This document shows, one piece after another, positions 34,000 through 45,829 of a DNA stretch of 64,000 bases (positions are counted from its first letter, which is position 1; each line of letters opens with the position of its first letter). A model generated the notes under the pieces. It was given only the letters and a program-made list of their open reading frames with translations. It did not search any database and was not told the DNA's origin. Location: NCBI GenBank assembly GCA_950295325.1, contig OX485809.1, positions 26,844,001 to 26,908,000 on the forward strand, given 5' to 3'. This DNA is from Polytrichum commune. Lineage: Eukaryota > Streptophyta > Polytrichopsida > Polytrichales > Polytrichaceae. The position numbers were made by a program, and so were the translations under genes.

Positions 34000-36350
34000 T
34001 ATTATCTAGGATGAGTTTCATTGTTTTTCTAAAAATGGTTTTTTTTGTTTTTGAGACAAGTGAAATGTTCTATTGCAGTGCTTGAATACATATGACTTGT
34101 GAAACAACCCTACTCGCAACTTTGAACATTACAAGACAAAGGATGTTTTGATCCTCTACAAACATGGTATTTACCATGGGGACTTTGGATGGATTTGAGA
34201 TTTATTAGATTTTAGACATGTCGGTTGTTGTTGTTTTTTTTTGTTTTTTTTTCCCTCCCTTAAGATCGATCCCAATTTTTTATGTTTGCATCCGTCACAT
34301 TTGCAGATGATGATGTGATGGCAAATCATCCTAGTCTAGTGCTAGGATGATTTTTTTTTGTTACATTTAATTTTTTATGCACTCTATCATTATGGTATAC
34401 CCAATCATCATTTATGTAATTCATTATTCATTAAACTAGGAATTAAGTATACTTGGATTTATGCATGAATTTTGAACAATTCCAGTGGTCAATATGACGT
34501 ACATTAGATTGCAAAACTACACAAATATGGTGGTTGGTGAACTTGAAATACAAATGTTCAAAGTTGTGGTTGTTGTGTTGATGCTTTTGTTTGATGTGTC
34601 CCCACAAGTGCACATTCCTTATTCTTTTTGGACAAGTGGTTTGTCCAAAAATACTTAAATGTCAATTACAGTATAATGGAGACTCGCAAGATAAACTATT
34701 GAATGGGGCATTAAATGCACTCCACTATTAAAGGTAACTATAGAAACTATATAAAAAGTAGGGGAGTTCATTGACGACTTACGTAGAAACGAGGTGCGAG
34801 AAATAATAGTGTGGAATATATTTTTTAAGAAACAAATTTTATATTTTGTTTCAATCCACATCATGCTCTATTAAGTGTCCATAACTGATTTATATACAAC
34901 ATGCGATACTATTAATTGTGTTAATTCGGTTCTGTTTGTTTTTGTAAAATAGCGTAACAAAAATTAGAATGAATAAAAAAAATGGAGGATGAGTACATTT
35001 AGAGAGTGAGTTGAATGTTATGATAGAAAAAGTAGTAGGGGTTTGATGGAAACATGCATGGAAAATCAATCATTTTGGATCAATTCAGTTCTCTCTCAGT
35101 ACACTGTGGATGAAATTTTGTTTGTTGTAAATGAACTTTGATATGAGGTGGATGAACTTTGGTTCGTTGTGGATGAAACAAGAACAAAATGGGTATTTGT
35201 GGGGTTAGAAACATGTACATCTAGTTTTCTCTTTCCATTGTCATTTTGCACACCTCCTCAACTACATAATCATGTCACCTTCAGATTGTACATACATTTT
35301 GTCATTTTGTTGTGTTTCCTTATGTGACCAACATCAAAAACAAAGGAAGTCCACTCAAATACCACAAGGAAAATTTGAATTCCCACTTTTCCTAGATAAA
35401 ATAAGGTGCAAGTTATTGCACAATTCTAGAATTTATAATTACCCATAGGGTGGAGGGATAAGGTGAAAAGAAGTACTTTTAATAATTATACGATCCCAAA
35501 AAAATTCAAAGACCAAAATAAATAGCCCCTAAACATATACTTGATTCTTGCACGTGTATGCCAATTCTCTACAGAGGTACCTTCCCCAAGATTTAAACCA
35601 TAGAGATAAGTTGTATATGCATGTAAAGGATACATTCATTGTAAAGACTTTGGGTATAAAACATGAAGGAAATTGTTGATAAGGAACCCATAAACCAAAT
35701 TTTGTACTACAATCTTTACAATACATCAATCAGTCATTAAAATAACATCAAGACAATCCATCATTTTTGTTCTCATTTTCTATCTACACAATTCTGAGAC
35801 AGTGCTTCATCATGAGAATTACTCCCAACACACCAATCACTCATAATCACAAATCTACAACGGTAACCTAGCATTGGTCCTACACATATAGTTGAGTCCA
35901 AAGTAGTGCCCGGGAAGTTTTTGGGCATAGTTGGTCAAGATCCTAGCGATTCTAAATCCAACCGGTTACATGTTGACATCTTTCGGTTTTGCTTTCTTCA
36001 TTTGAGGCATATTTTATAGATTCTTCTAAAGTGATAGATGATTCTCCTGAAGTCTTGAACTTCAACCGGTTCATCTATAAGTAATTGTCGATTCTCCCCG
36101 AGCAGTGGTCCAAAGATAGGGGTCATTTTATTATTAGGAGGCCAAAAAAACTAGAGTTTCTAAATTGACATAGAGTCACCCAATGTCATGGGAGATTTTT
36201 GGGTATGATCGGTCAATATCTTAGTGTTACCAACATAACATAAAGTAGCAATACTAGCAGGGTACCCTTTGAGTACCCGCAATATTACCTTAACAAGAAA
36301 GGAAAAGCTTGCAAAGCAAGGGTGAATGAAGGGATATTTAATCAAATATA
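34000..36350. other. no gene seen; one GGGGAGAACC-family repeat
   Basis: AT-rich. 35930-36110 carries the CCGGTTACATGTTG and TGAAGTCTTGAACTTCAACC blocks shared with 19.7 kb and 40.8 kb. No coding region is supported. Confidence 0.5.
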
Positions 36351-36883
36351 GTACAGTCTACCTTCGTTAATACGACACTCATTTGTACACCACCCTCAAT
36401 ATTATGACACATTTTTGCGCGACCAAACTTTTTAGTTCAAAACTCCCTCTTTTATACGACTACGACACTCAATAATACGACATTTAGAATCTCCGTTTTG
36501 TCATATTAAAGAGGTAATAAATGCTAAAATTCTCTTCATCTATGTTATGTATATCTAAAATACATCCGTTTTCACTTGGGAACTATTTGGGAACTTCACT
36601 TATCATTGGGAACTTAATGATAAAAGGGTTACTAGTGTAGAATGGACTTGGTTAGGGTTAGAGTGGCCTCCTTCCTATTCTTTTGTCAGGTGTTGAGCTT
36701 GAAGATGTTTACAACATGGATGAGACTAGATTGTATTTTAGAGCACATCCTGATAAAACATTAGCACAAGGAAAGGTGAAGGGTCAAAAGTTACAGAAGG
36801 AGCGTGTAACATTTGCTCTTGTTGTTAATTCAACTAGGACTGAAAGTTGAAGTTGCTTGTGATTTATATAGCTAAGCAACCAC

Positions 36884-37222
36884 ACTCAGGGGGGGCAGTG
36901 TGTTAAAACGTTAAGGATATAGGTGCGAACAACCACTATTTTATAGGGGGGTATTACTTTCAATTCTCTTTTTTTTTTCACATGCTATCATTATGTAAAT
37001 TTCTACTTTGGGTTAATAGAAAAATGGCTTGCATTACTTATAATTCCAAATTACCTATTATTCCATACCCTATAGTACTTTAAAGATGTCCAGTGCCATT
37101 TTTGATACCCTATATTACTCTTAAGTCCATTTATAATTTTTTGCCCCCATGTTTTTAAAATACCCTATCATTTGTTCGCACGTATATTGCTACTCCAACC
37201 AATGACTACCCCCCCCCCCCCG
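36884..37222. mobile_element. 339-bp insertion with 9-bp target duplication and G-rich ends
   Basis: AGCAACCAC occurs at 36875-36883 and 37223-37231. The insert starts with a G7 run followed by CAGTGTG and ends TGACTA plus a C13 run, so its ends are G-run inverted repeats. It lies within the Tigger transposase. Nine-bp duplication suggests a Mutator-like element, but the G-run TIR is atypical. Confidence 0.75.
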
Positions 37223-37857
37223 AGCAACCACGAAGTTTTGAAAGGAGGCAGCCTCATGAGTATGTTCGGTGGCACTAAAATAAAACAGCGTGGATGAGGG
37301 GGATATATATGCAGCTCAACAATCAGTTCAAAGGACAAAATCAAAAGGTGATTATGATTTTGGATAATGCATCTTCTCTTGTTAGCTCTGCCAAAGTTGG
37401 TAAGTCTTGTGGTTTTTCAACCTTGGAATTGAACAACATGAATTTGGTATTACTTCCTCCCAATGTTACAAGCATACTTCAACCTTTGGATCAAGGTATA
37501 ATAGCATCTTTCAAAATTCAGTACAAGAAGAAACTTTTGCAATGGGTTTCATCACAATATGATGATTCTACATTGAAGGACTTAAGAAAGGTGGTGCCCA
37601 ACATTAGACACGCTATTATGTGGATTTATGAAGTATGAAGTGAGTTGGATGCACAAATAGTCAAGAAATGTTGGAGGATGGTGCGTATATTACCTGCAAC
37701 ATGGAATGTTGATTTTGCCCTAGTTGATGAAAGGGAGAAGAACACGATATTCAATATTTTAAGAGAGTGGGATCCTCTCAAAATAATATTGGCCATTTGG
37801 ACACCTAAAAGTCATGTTAGGTTGATAAATACTAGATTATACTTCAGACGTGTAGTT

Positions 37858-38281
37858 TTCATTAAAATGAGAGTATGTTAAGCTGGGAAATCGACTCATT
37901 TAGGTTGAGTCGACCTAAATGAGGACATTATGTTGTCAATTTAGGTTGAGTCAACGTAAATGAGGACAATATGTTAGTCAATTTAGGTTGAGTCGACCTA
38001 AATGAGGACAATATGTTGTCAATTTAAGTTGAGTCGACCTAAATATTAAGAATACTATATGTGCAACCATAATATACATGCCAATTCAGGTCGAGTCGAC
38101 CTAAATGGTCATCCTAAATGGTCAATTTTAGGTAGCGCATCACTCCGCAATTTACGGCGGAAAATCAAATGTTATTTTTTTACTTGTACTCTAGAACTTT
38201 CCAGTGGTTTTCATTTCATTCTTGGATTAATAATTTGCTTTATGTACTCTCAATTCACTGGAAAACTCTCATTTTAATGAA
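37858..38281. mobile_element. 424-bp inverted-repeat insertion carrying palindrome array
   Basis: TTCATTAAAATGAGAGT (37858-37874) is repeated inverted as ACTCTCATTTTAATGAA (38265-38281). It separates the body of the Tigger transposase from its C-terminal tail. No clear target duplication is seen. Confidence 0.65.
37898..38106. repeat. five-unit tandem array of 23-bp palindromes
   Basis: ATTTAGGTTGAGTCGACCT-type units at 37898, 37939, 37981, 38022 and 38083, spaced 41-42 bp apart except the last. Each can form a hairpin. A loop-proximal pair varies as T-G, T-A (unit 2) or C-G (unit 5), keeping pairing. Confidence 0.85.
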
Positions 38282-38892
38282 TATTGTGTTGAAGAATAGA
38301 ATGCAAGAAGAATCAGATGAACTTGGTGCTCTAATTTCAAAGTTGTGATTGGGTGATGATGAGATGTCAATGGAGACTTACATTCAAATGAAAGGGGAAG
38401 AGATTATTGAGCTAGAATTGAGTATTTATGAGTTGGTGGATGTTGCTTTGGGAATCAATTATGCACAAGGCTTTGATCTTAATGTTGATCTACATTTGGT
38501 AGATGTGGATGATGTTGCTCCACCTATAATAAAGTTGAGTGATGCTAAACGTCATGCATCATTGTTGTCTAATTTATTATTAGATAATTATTTACATTTT
38601 GGTATTAATTAAATTTTTAGTTTTAAAAAACTAGTATGGAATTTAGATAAGATGACAATTGCTAACTTGGGTAGGCAACACCAAAGATCTTTGAACTCCT
38701 ATTTCAAGAGTTCTTGAGAATATTTGTATTTGTTTGGAGTTATAAGTTATTACATATATATATATATATATATTGCTTATGCTTTTGTATTCCCTCGATA
38801 GTATGTCAATTTTACACCATTTGTCATATTAAGGAGAAGACGACACTTCGATAATATGACATTTTTTGTGTTTCCCAAAAGTGTCATACTAA

Positions 38893-40439
38893 GGGCCGCT
38901 TTACACTACGGTGGAGAAGTGCACCAGTCAGTCAAGAATTTTAGCCCAAGACATGGTTATTTGAGGCAAGGGATGGTATGTTGGAGAAGATGAAAAGACA
39001 ATAGAAAAAGCCTTAAGAAGTCTTGACCGGCCATAGTGTAACCACCTAGAGAAAAAGTGTATTGGACAACTTCACTCAAAGGAGAAGTCCACTGTACAAC
39101 TTCACAAAATGGTCATAGCTAGCAATAGTAGAAACCTTACCCCCTAAATGACCATTGTATTAAAAAAAAATTAAAAAAGCAAAAAACAAATTGTAAATGG
39201 CAATGTTTCGGAACTTCTGTCATGACAAGAATTTATTTGAAAATGTTCCACCTCTATAATACATCCAAATTTCGGTAAATAAGTAGGTAACATTATTTTC
39301 GTATTGATTTTTAAAGAAGTTACATGTTGGTACAGTCTAACTTCCTTAATACAACACTCGTTTATACGATACCCTCGATATTACAACACATTTTTGCGAG
39401 ACCAAACTTTTTAGTTCATAACTCCCTCTTTTATACAACTACAACACTGGATAATGTGACAATTAGAATCTCCATTTTGTCATATTAAAGAGATAGTTAA
39501 TACTATAATTCCTTTCATCTATATTATGTACATCTGAAATACATCCATTTTCACTTGGGAACTACTTGGGAACTTAACGATAATTAGGGTTACCAGTGTA
39601 GAATGTACATGGTTAGAGTTAGAGTGGCCTCTAGCTTAGTAGGTTGCCTTGTACACATGAGATATAGTATCACCGGTATCTTGATGGTAAACATCATGCA
39701 TCATTGTTGTCTAGTTTCTTATTAGAGAACTCTTTATATTCTGGTGTTAGTGAAATTATAAGTTTCCAAAAGTTAGTTGGAAATTTAGATAAGATGACAA
39801 TTGTTAACTTGGGTAGGCAACACTAAAGATCTTTGGACTCCTATTTCAAGATTTCTTGAGAATATTTATATTTTTTTGTAGTTACAATTTATTACTACAT
39901 ACCCACTATATTACTTAAATTTGTTGTATGTATTTTAAAGCTCATATTACTTATGTTTTCGTATTCCCTCAATAATATGACAACTTTACGCCACTTGCCA
40001 TATTAATGAGAAGATGACACCTCAATAATACGATTTTTTGTGTTTCCCAAAAGTGTCATACTAAAGAGGGAGAACAATAGTGCAAATATTTCTTTAAGGA
40101 AGAAATATTTTATTGAAGTTGGAGTTCTCCGGAGGTCAACTTGTTTCTCCGATAGGAAACTTCCCCAACCTCAAAACCGAAGATAGGAAACAAGTTTCTC
40201 CGATAGGAAACAAGTTTGCCCAAGGAACTTGACCTTCGGAGAACTCCCCTTAAAAAAAAGTGTCCCCACGTTGGCAACCATGTCATTTTTTCATCCATGT
40301 ACAAAGTTCTCCACCAAAGGACTCTTGGCTGGAGTGTAAACCACCACCAAACAAGAGTATCACTCTCGGCCAATCAAACTTCATAATTCCCCTAGAATTC
40401 ATGACCGGTGGACTTCTCCACCATAGTGTAAAGCGGCCC
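38893..40439. mobile_element. PIF/Harbinger-type element, TAA duplication, inside Tigger end
   Basis: TAA at 38890-38892 and 40440-40442 flanks an element starting GGGCCGCTTTACACTACGG and ending CCATAGTGTAAAGCGGCCC. Removing it and one TAA restores GTGTCATACTAAAGAGGGAG, which occurs uninterrupted at 40053-40072 in the second Tigger copy. Without that nested Tigger it is about 800 bp, with no transposase. It holds an internal foldback at about 40127-40246. Confidence 0.93.
39333..40077 (+). mobile_element. internally deleted Tigger copy nested in the Harbinger element
   Basis: Starts TA-CAGTCTAACTTCCTTAATA (TA at 39331-39332) and ends GAGGGAGAACAA-TA (TA at 40078-40079). At 745 bp it keeps the 5' end and the 3' transposase tail of the large Tigger (CATGCATCATTGTTGTCTA; GATAAGATGACAATTG) but lacks the catalytic core, so it is a deletion derivative of the same family. 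Confidence 0.88.
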
Positions 40440-40794
40440 TAAAGAGGGAGAACATTAACTTCAAAAAGGTACCAAAGAGGTTTTCAATATGGGTGTTGGG
40501 AGACTTTTCCAAAAAGTGCAACTACCTTTTTTGACCTCACCAACTATCATCTTGCTTTACAGCTATTTAGATTTGTTTAGATCGTAATTTAGCCTAGATT
40601 AGAACCTTTACCACCACTCGGCATTAGTTTTGTCTTAGAAACCGACATAGTTAATTCTAAGCATTGAAAATAACTACCCAAATAGATTAAAAATAGCCTA
40701 AGTAAAACTCAAAGGTAACGCTACCTTTGCTCTTGAAAATGCATGCTGGTTTGATGCTCTTTTGAGAAGATCATTTCAGGCTTGCTCTTAATCT

Positions 40795-41080
40795 TATGAA
40801 ATCTAATTGGTTACATGTTGTGATCTTTTGAGGTGTATTCCACATATTTCTCTATACTGATTGGTAATGGTTAGTTCCCATTTAGGCCACTTGCCCATCA
40901 TATTCTAGTAGAAATGTAGATTCCACTAGGCGGAATCTACATTTCCACTAGAATTTGGTGGGCAAGCGGCATACATGGAAACTAACCCTCATATTCCTAA
41001 AGTCTTGAACCTCAACCTGTTGATTCTCAAACTCAACATGTTCATCTATAACTAGCAATTTGTTCTCCCCATTCATGATT
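40795..41080. repeat. GGGGAGAACC-family repeat interrupted by a foldback
   Basis: GGTTACATGTTG, AGTCTTGAACCTCAACC and TTGTTCTCCCC blocks match 35930-36110. A 119-bp hairpin (40869-40987) splits it. Confidence 0.65.
40869..40987. repeat. 119-bp near-perfect foldback
   Basis: GGTTAGTTCCCATTTAGGCC at the left pairs with the complementary right end (…ATGGAAACTAACC); the central arms GAAATGTAGATTCC and GGAATCTACATTTC are exact complements around a 7-bp loop. A small foldback MITE. Confidence 0.85.
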
Positions 41081-41935
41081 GGAATTTTTTGATATTCTAA
41101 GGAGTTTTTTTAAAAAAAATTGGGTTTGTTTTTGCGTTTGCCCCCCCCCCCCCAACACACACACATTGAAATCTTTTTAATTTAAATCACACTATTTTGA
41201 GTAGTTTTCAAGTCCTTTTTTTGGCACTAAGTGATACATTAATTTTTGGATATGTTAATTGAGAGAATATGAAAAGGGAATTTGTTGTAGCATATATGAG
41301 ACCACATGGGTGTACAAAAAGGTATTCAATGAGAATTTGACTTACAAAGTATACATATGGGATGGATGTTGTTCCATGATTGTTTCATACAAATAAAGAA
41401 GGTAGTATGATATGTAGGAGAGAGGCAAGTGTACACTGACCACCCCCTTACAATGTTTCTCACTCCCAGAGCTGCACCCATCACTGAAAGCATATGTCTT
41501 TTGTTTGCATCATCTTCATTTTAGAACCCATCTATACGGCCTTTTGATGAACAAAAAAAGGGTATACATACAAAGTGTTAGATATGAAATAACCAAAAAT
41601 ATATCAGTATATATAAATTCATAAAATATGTATAGAAAACAAAGCTTGCAATAAAGAGGGCTCCAATATTTGTACCAAAAAAATACTTCCTCTTTGTTTG
41701 ATGAAGTCATGGGTACTCTTTCATCCAATGAATACATAACTCATACAAATTGGTTTTTGTCATGAACAAACCTTAAGAGATCCCCTACGGTAGATGAGGC
41801 TAATTCGGTTAGCTTCTATGAATAGATACCTAATTTTGGTTCTTAATTGGCAGTATAATTGCTTTAATTCGGTGGGTGAGTAATACATGATAATTTAGCC
41901 GCCGCGTTGATGATATTTAGGTTAGTCACCTTTGC

Positions 41936-42000
41936 AAAAGTCAAACTACACCCACCATCCTTCATAATGAGGAGTGCTATCCACTGAGCTATGGCACGCT
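41936..42000 (-). repeat. decayed tRNA-like sequence
   Basis: On the minus strand GCGTGCCATAGCTCAGTGG gives a good A-box (TAGCTCAGTGG) preceded by an acceptor-like 5' strand. The T-arm has decayed to GGTGTAGTTTGACTT. A tRNA pseudogene or tRNA-derived SINE head. Confidence 0.45.
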
Positions 42001-42569
42001 TGATTTTAGTGCATGAGGTGGGCAAATAAGGAGGCAACATGTGGCTGTGAGGTGCCGACCAACTTGTATTTTGGGTATTCTATAATGAACAAACAATTTG
42101 GCAACATTTTATCTTACATGTGATCACTTTAGAGACATGACACAACCAATATTGGTATTAAACTTGGTTGTCATTGGCAAATGACCTATGTAGAATATGC
42201 TATTGATGTTGTCCATTTACACAACATTGAACAATAAAAGAGCTCCCCCCAATAACACCACATTGCGAACTAGAGAATCTTTGATTCCGGAGCCTAGATC
42301 AACACCTTCCTCAACTCCAAAATTCAGCAATTTCAAATTCTTTGAACTTGATTCGCAATTGTTAACATGCTCAAAGCTTCTAAAGCTCAAATCCATTAGC
42401 TGCTCACATGAGCCTCATCTACCTTACAAGCTTTATAGGGGCGAGTCCCGTGGCCCACAACCCCTAGGCAACACGACAATAATTTTTTGCCTACAATTTT
42501 ACTCATAAAAAACATACCTAAATGAGAATTTCAAGAGAATATTCTGATCCTTCACTTTGTGATGCCCGG

Positions 42570-42990
42570 CCTTGTCCACAAATCCCATATTGAGTGCACA
42601 CCACCTACAAGACCCAAATCCCATTAATAAATGTCCACTTATGCTTGTAAAATAAGGAATTGACTAGAATTGTAACCCTGAAATGACACCATGAAGAGTG
42701 AATCTATAAATTGGAGGTAATTTCTACAAGTGTTATCAAAAACTGACCTTCAAGTAGTAGTGAACATGAGCTTGACTACTATCTAATATTTCTTATTAGT
42801 TACAGAATATATGTTTTTTGATGTTTTTTATTTCATATGATTTTCTAAGTAAATTTTTACAAGTGTTTCAATAAATGTTCTATAAAACTTGTTTGGGTAA
42901 GTGTTCTACAAGGGTTTTATTGTAAGTGTTTTGTTATTAACACTTATTGGAACACTTGTACACTGATACACTAGCCTAAACAAAGTTTTA
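42570..42990. repeat. diverged copy of the Mutator-type arm
   Basis: CCATATTGAGTGCAC and the following GACCCAAATCCCATTAATAAATG block align with 12340-12420 in the left arm of the 12-13.6 kb element, with many differences. Confidence 0.55.
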
Positions 42991-43917
42991 AGTTTTTGTA
43001 ATCTAATTTTGACCTAATGTAAGTTGTATGGGTACCTCTCTAACAATGCTCAGCAAAATCAACGACCATGGAGATAAAAGGCACATCATTGGACAGCCCT
43101 AAAAAGGACGAATAGGTGACGTGGTCCACTACTGGACGTTATTCTTGTACCACACCCAGAGCCTTCCCTCCAATAAAGTGTAAATACCCCCTCAAAAAAT
43201 GCATACAATATGATTTACCATTCTATGCAATATATAATAATTTTGGCCACCATTTTACACTTGATTATATTTTTCCCCAATCCTTCGAACTACATTGAAT
43301 ACATGCTAATTTGAGCCTTAAAACAAAAACAAAACAAAAAACCTTGATGTCAATTATTTATGAGTATTTCCAATCAAGATCTTATATATGATTTATACCA
43401 TGTCAAGATGTTAAATTCAAATCTTAATTATATGGGTGTAATCTTTGTTATTGTGTCAACAACATTTGAGGATAAAAAGTTGTTCATTTTAAGTTCTCTC
43501 CCCTTCCCAAAAACACCCAGGTGACCTTTAAAGGTGAAGTATGTCACAGCGTACTGGAAATTGTAATTATGATTTGCAGCACAATTGGTAGGTATTATTC
43601 ATTAGGAACTGTTTTACAAGCTCAATGTCCAAGAACTCACCACTTCATAAGTTACAAAGTAGTTCAATAAACAAATTTCATTGACGTGATCTGGACATAA
43701 TCATATTACAATTGGCTTTGCAAGACGATCAAAGTAGAAGGTATCCAAATAGCAAAAAAATGTTTTGCTAAACCATCTGACATTACTCCAGTCACAAAAG
43801 CAAAACCATGAGAGCATGGAAAATTAACACCCAGCTTTAACTGCAAAAATCAGCCCTTTGGCAACAAACTCACTGTGCCTTCAAATTTCACCATGGATTT
43901 TGTTTCCTTTTCAAATT

Positions 43918-44133
43918 CTAAAGCGCTAAACCTCTACACAACACGGAGGTTTGCAATACACGAACTTTGCAATTAACAGGGTAGCCGAAGAAGAAGAAGA
44001 ACCCAAGAGTTCTAAATAACTGAGAAGGTTCCCAGATGGAACGAACAAACTGCAACAAGGACAATAGACTCCAGATTAGTAGTAGCAAGGTTCCAAATGT
44101 AACTGCAAGTGAGGGTGAAGCTTGGAAACTCAT
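43918..44133 (-). CDS. short hydrophobic open frame, doubtful
   Basis: Encodes 71 residues starting MSFQASPSLAVTFGTLLLLI, with a likely membrane helix at about 8-30. No homologue recognised and no splice partner found. Could be chance. Confidence 0.2.
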   Translation of the reverse strand: MSFQASPSLAVTFGTLLLLIWSLLSLLQFVRSIWEPSQLFRTLGFFFFFGYPVNCKVRVLQTSVLCRGLAL

Positions 44134-44439
44134 CCAGCTTGATTCCTAAGCTTTAGTGACATTGCATGTTGTAATCACTTCATGTGCCTAAACGGATTCA
44201 TGTCATGCAGTTCATCTCTTTGAGTTGGCACTGGTGGTTTTTTCATAAGAGAAAAAATTGAAGTTCAAATGGAAAGTAGCGATGTAAGCATGGAAAGTGG
44301 ACAAGGTGGTTGTTTAAATCAAGACCTTGTGTTCACCCTTTTCAACCAAACATTATACTCAGTTTATTTTCACAATAGCAATAACCCTAAACCCAGACAA
44401 TGAGACAAATCTCTTTAAAAAAAATACATATCAAGTACA

Positions 44440-44800
44440 CGGGTACTATTCAGTTACTTTGTTAATCGAAAACCTGTATTTGATTGGTGTATATTTAGGT
44501 GAGGAGCAAAGAACAAACACCATAATGACACATATGGGACTGCATCTTCATAATATATTAATTACTCCACATTCAATTGTGAACAATTAGGATCCATGTA
44601 TTCAGTCAAAGGAAGCAACAAACATGCACTTTCAATAACCTTAACTAAATCAAGAAAGTCCAATATTCAATCTGGTGTTTGTTGACGTTTCATCATAGAT
44701 TTGCTAATCCATTCCAAATTTGAAGACGTTAATCTGATCAATAGAAGACGGAGAACAAGAAAAACGAACCAAATAACATCCGCATACCTTTCTATGAGGT
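44440..44800. mobile_element. MITE related to 58977-59347, diverged
   Basis: Aligns along its length with the element in the YceD intron: AGGAGCAAAGAACAAAC, CATGTATTCAGT, AACAAACATGCACTTT, TTAATCTGATCAATAGAAG and the right end AACATCCGCATACC. The left TIR is degenerate. Confidence 0.7.
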
Positions 44801-44998
44801 GCTATGACTGGATTAACTTACAAAGTGTAACGAAAGTATCGTAACAGGGAAGAAAGACTCTCCACACTAATTCCACCAACTCCAATAAACAAACAACAGT
44901 TCACAACATATGTGCTGTTGAGGGAAATAAACAGGCATAGATTTACAGTTCAAACAGCATCCTGCAAACTTCTTACAATTCTACTTACAAAAACCATT

Positions 44999-45357
44999 TT
45001 AGAGAATCTCAACCATTGATTGCAAATCGATTAGTAGTTACTGAACAACATGTATCTTAGATTACTAGTTTCAGCCCGTTGCACCCATGCATAAGAAATA
45101 ATGTCTCCAGCCATCTCCAACCATCCCCGCACCATCCGTTGAACATGTTGTCAGTGACAGCCAACCATTTTGAAACTGTAGAAATCTCAATCATTGATTG
45201 CAATTCAATTCGTAGTTATTGAACAAGATGTATCTTAGATTACTAGTTTTGGCCAGTTGCACATGTGCATAAGAATTAAAATCTCCGGTCATCTCCAGCC
45301 ATCCCCGCACAATCTGCTCAATATGCCACTGTTGACAACCGGCCATTTTGAAACTTT
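44999..45357. repeat. tandem duplication, about 180 bp x 2
   Basis: 44999-45178 and 45179-45357 share TCTTAGATTACTAGTTT, CATCCCCGCAC and CCATTTTGAAACT at matching offsets. Confidence 0.8.
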
Positions 45358-45529
45358 AAAAGCAGCCACTGCGTCACAACACCTGCCCATATTGTATTGT
45401 AATATAGACATATCATGTAAACAGTGAAATGAGCAGAAAATTCACTACGTCATCTGTTGCTTTTGCATTTGCAGAGATAAAAGTTCACTTACTAGTATGT
45501 GTGTTACTAACACAAAATTTGTAAATGTG

Positions 45530-45595
45530 AATCTGATCAATAGAAGATGGAGAAGTAAAAATGAAACAAATAACACCCGCATACCTTATGTGGTA
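45530..45595. repeat. right-end fragment of the 58977-type MITE
   Basis: TCTGATCAATAGAAGATGG followed by ATAACACCCGCATACC is the same terminal segment as at 44725-44792 and 59299-59347. Confidence 0.6.
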
Positions 45596-45607
45596 GTCAG
45601 TTGCTAA

Positions 45608-45826
45608 TTAATCTTGACTGCGATTGGGTTCCACATTGGATTCACCTCGATCGTCATCAACATCCATGTCGAGGCCATACTGTTCCACTGAAGTGGGCTT
45701 TGAGGTCGCCATGTCAGTGGATTTTTTAATACCGGCTATGTCGGGTTGCTTCTCGGATGCCTCAGCAGGCGGTACCAGCTCCCACACTGTTCCATGCCGC
45801 AGTCTTGGGTCTACTGGCTCTGCCAT
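45608..45826 (-). CDS. small acidic open frame, uncertain gene or exon
   Basis: ATG at 45824-45826 gives 72 residues, MAEPVDPRLRHGTVWELVPP..., ending RSQD and TAA. The middle is acidic (DMDVDDDRGE). Its GC content is higher than its surroundings, which favours coding. No family recognised. Confidence 0.35.
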   Translation of the reverse strand: MAEPVDPRLRHGTVWELVPPAEASEKQPDIAGIKKSTDMATSKPTSVEQYGLDMDVDDDRGESNVEPNRSQD

Positions 45827-45829
45827 TGC

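Larger units (their letters stand above)
36690..38612 (+). pseudogene. Tigger/pogo transposase (DDE_1), broken
   Basis: The segments in order are: GVELEDVYNMDETRLYFRAH with the first catalytic Asp (from about 36690); KERVTFALVVNST; then, after an insertion, VIMILDNASSL (second Asp), and LLPPNVTSILQPLDQGIIAS (third Asp), followed by KKCWRMVRILPATW and, after another insertion, a C-terminal tail with GDDEMSMETYIQMK and a TAA near 38612. The order and LPPNVTS-LQPLDQG block identify the DDE_1 family of pogo-like transposases. The N-terminal CENP-B-like DNA-binding part is not found. Stops at about 36848 and 37638, missing N-terminus and two insertions make it inactive. Forty-one residues separate the last two Asp, somewhat long for the group. 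Confidence 0.85.
36354..40455 (+). mobile_element. Tigger/pogo element, autonomous-type relic with nested insertions
   Basis: TA (36352-36353) precedes CAGTCTACCTTCGTTAATAC. The right end, on the far side of a Harbinger insertion, is AAAGAGGGAGAACAT followed by TA (40456-40457). Complementing the right end gives a 25-bp imperfect TIR (16 of 25 matches to the left). Inside are a pogo-type transposase and at least four younger insertions. Confidence 0.8.
41090..43910. other. no gene seen
   Basis: AT-rich. C-run at about 41140-41154, a tRNA-like relic at 41936-42000 and an arm-like copy of the Mutator-type element at 42570-42990. Confidence 0.45.
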
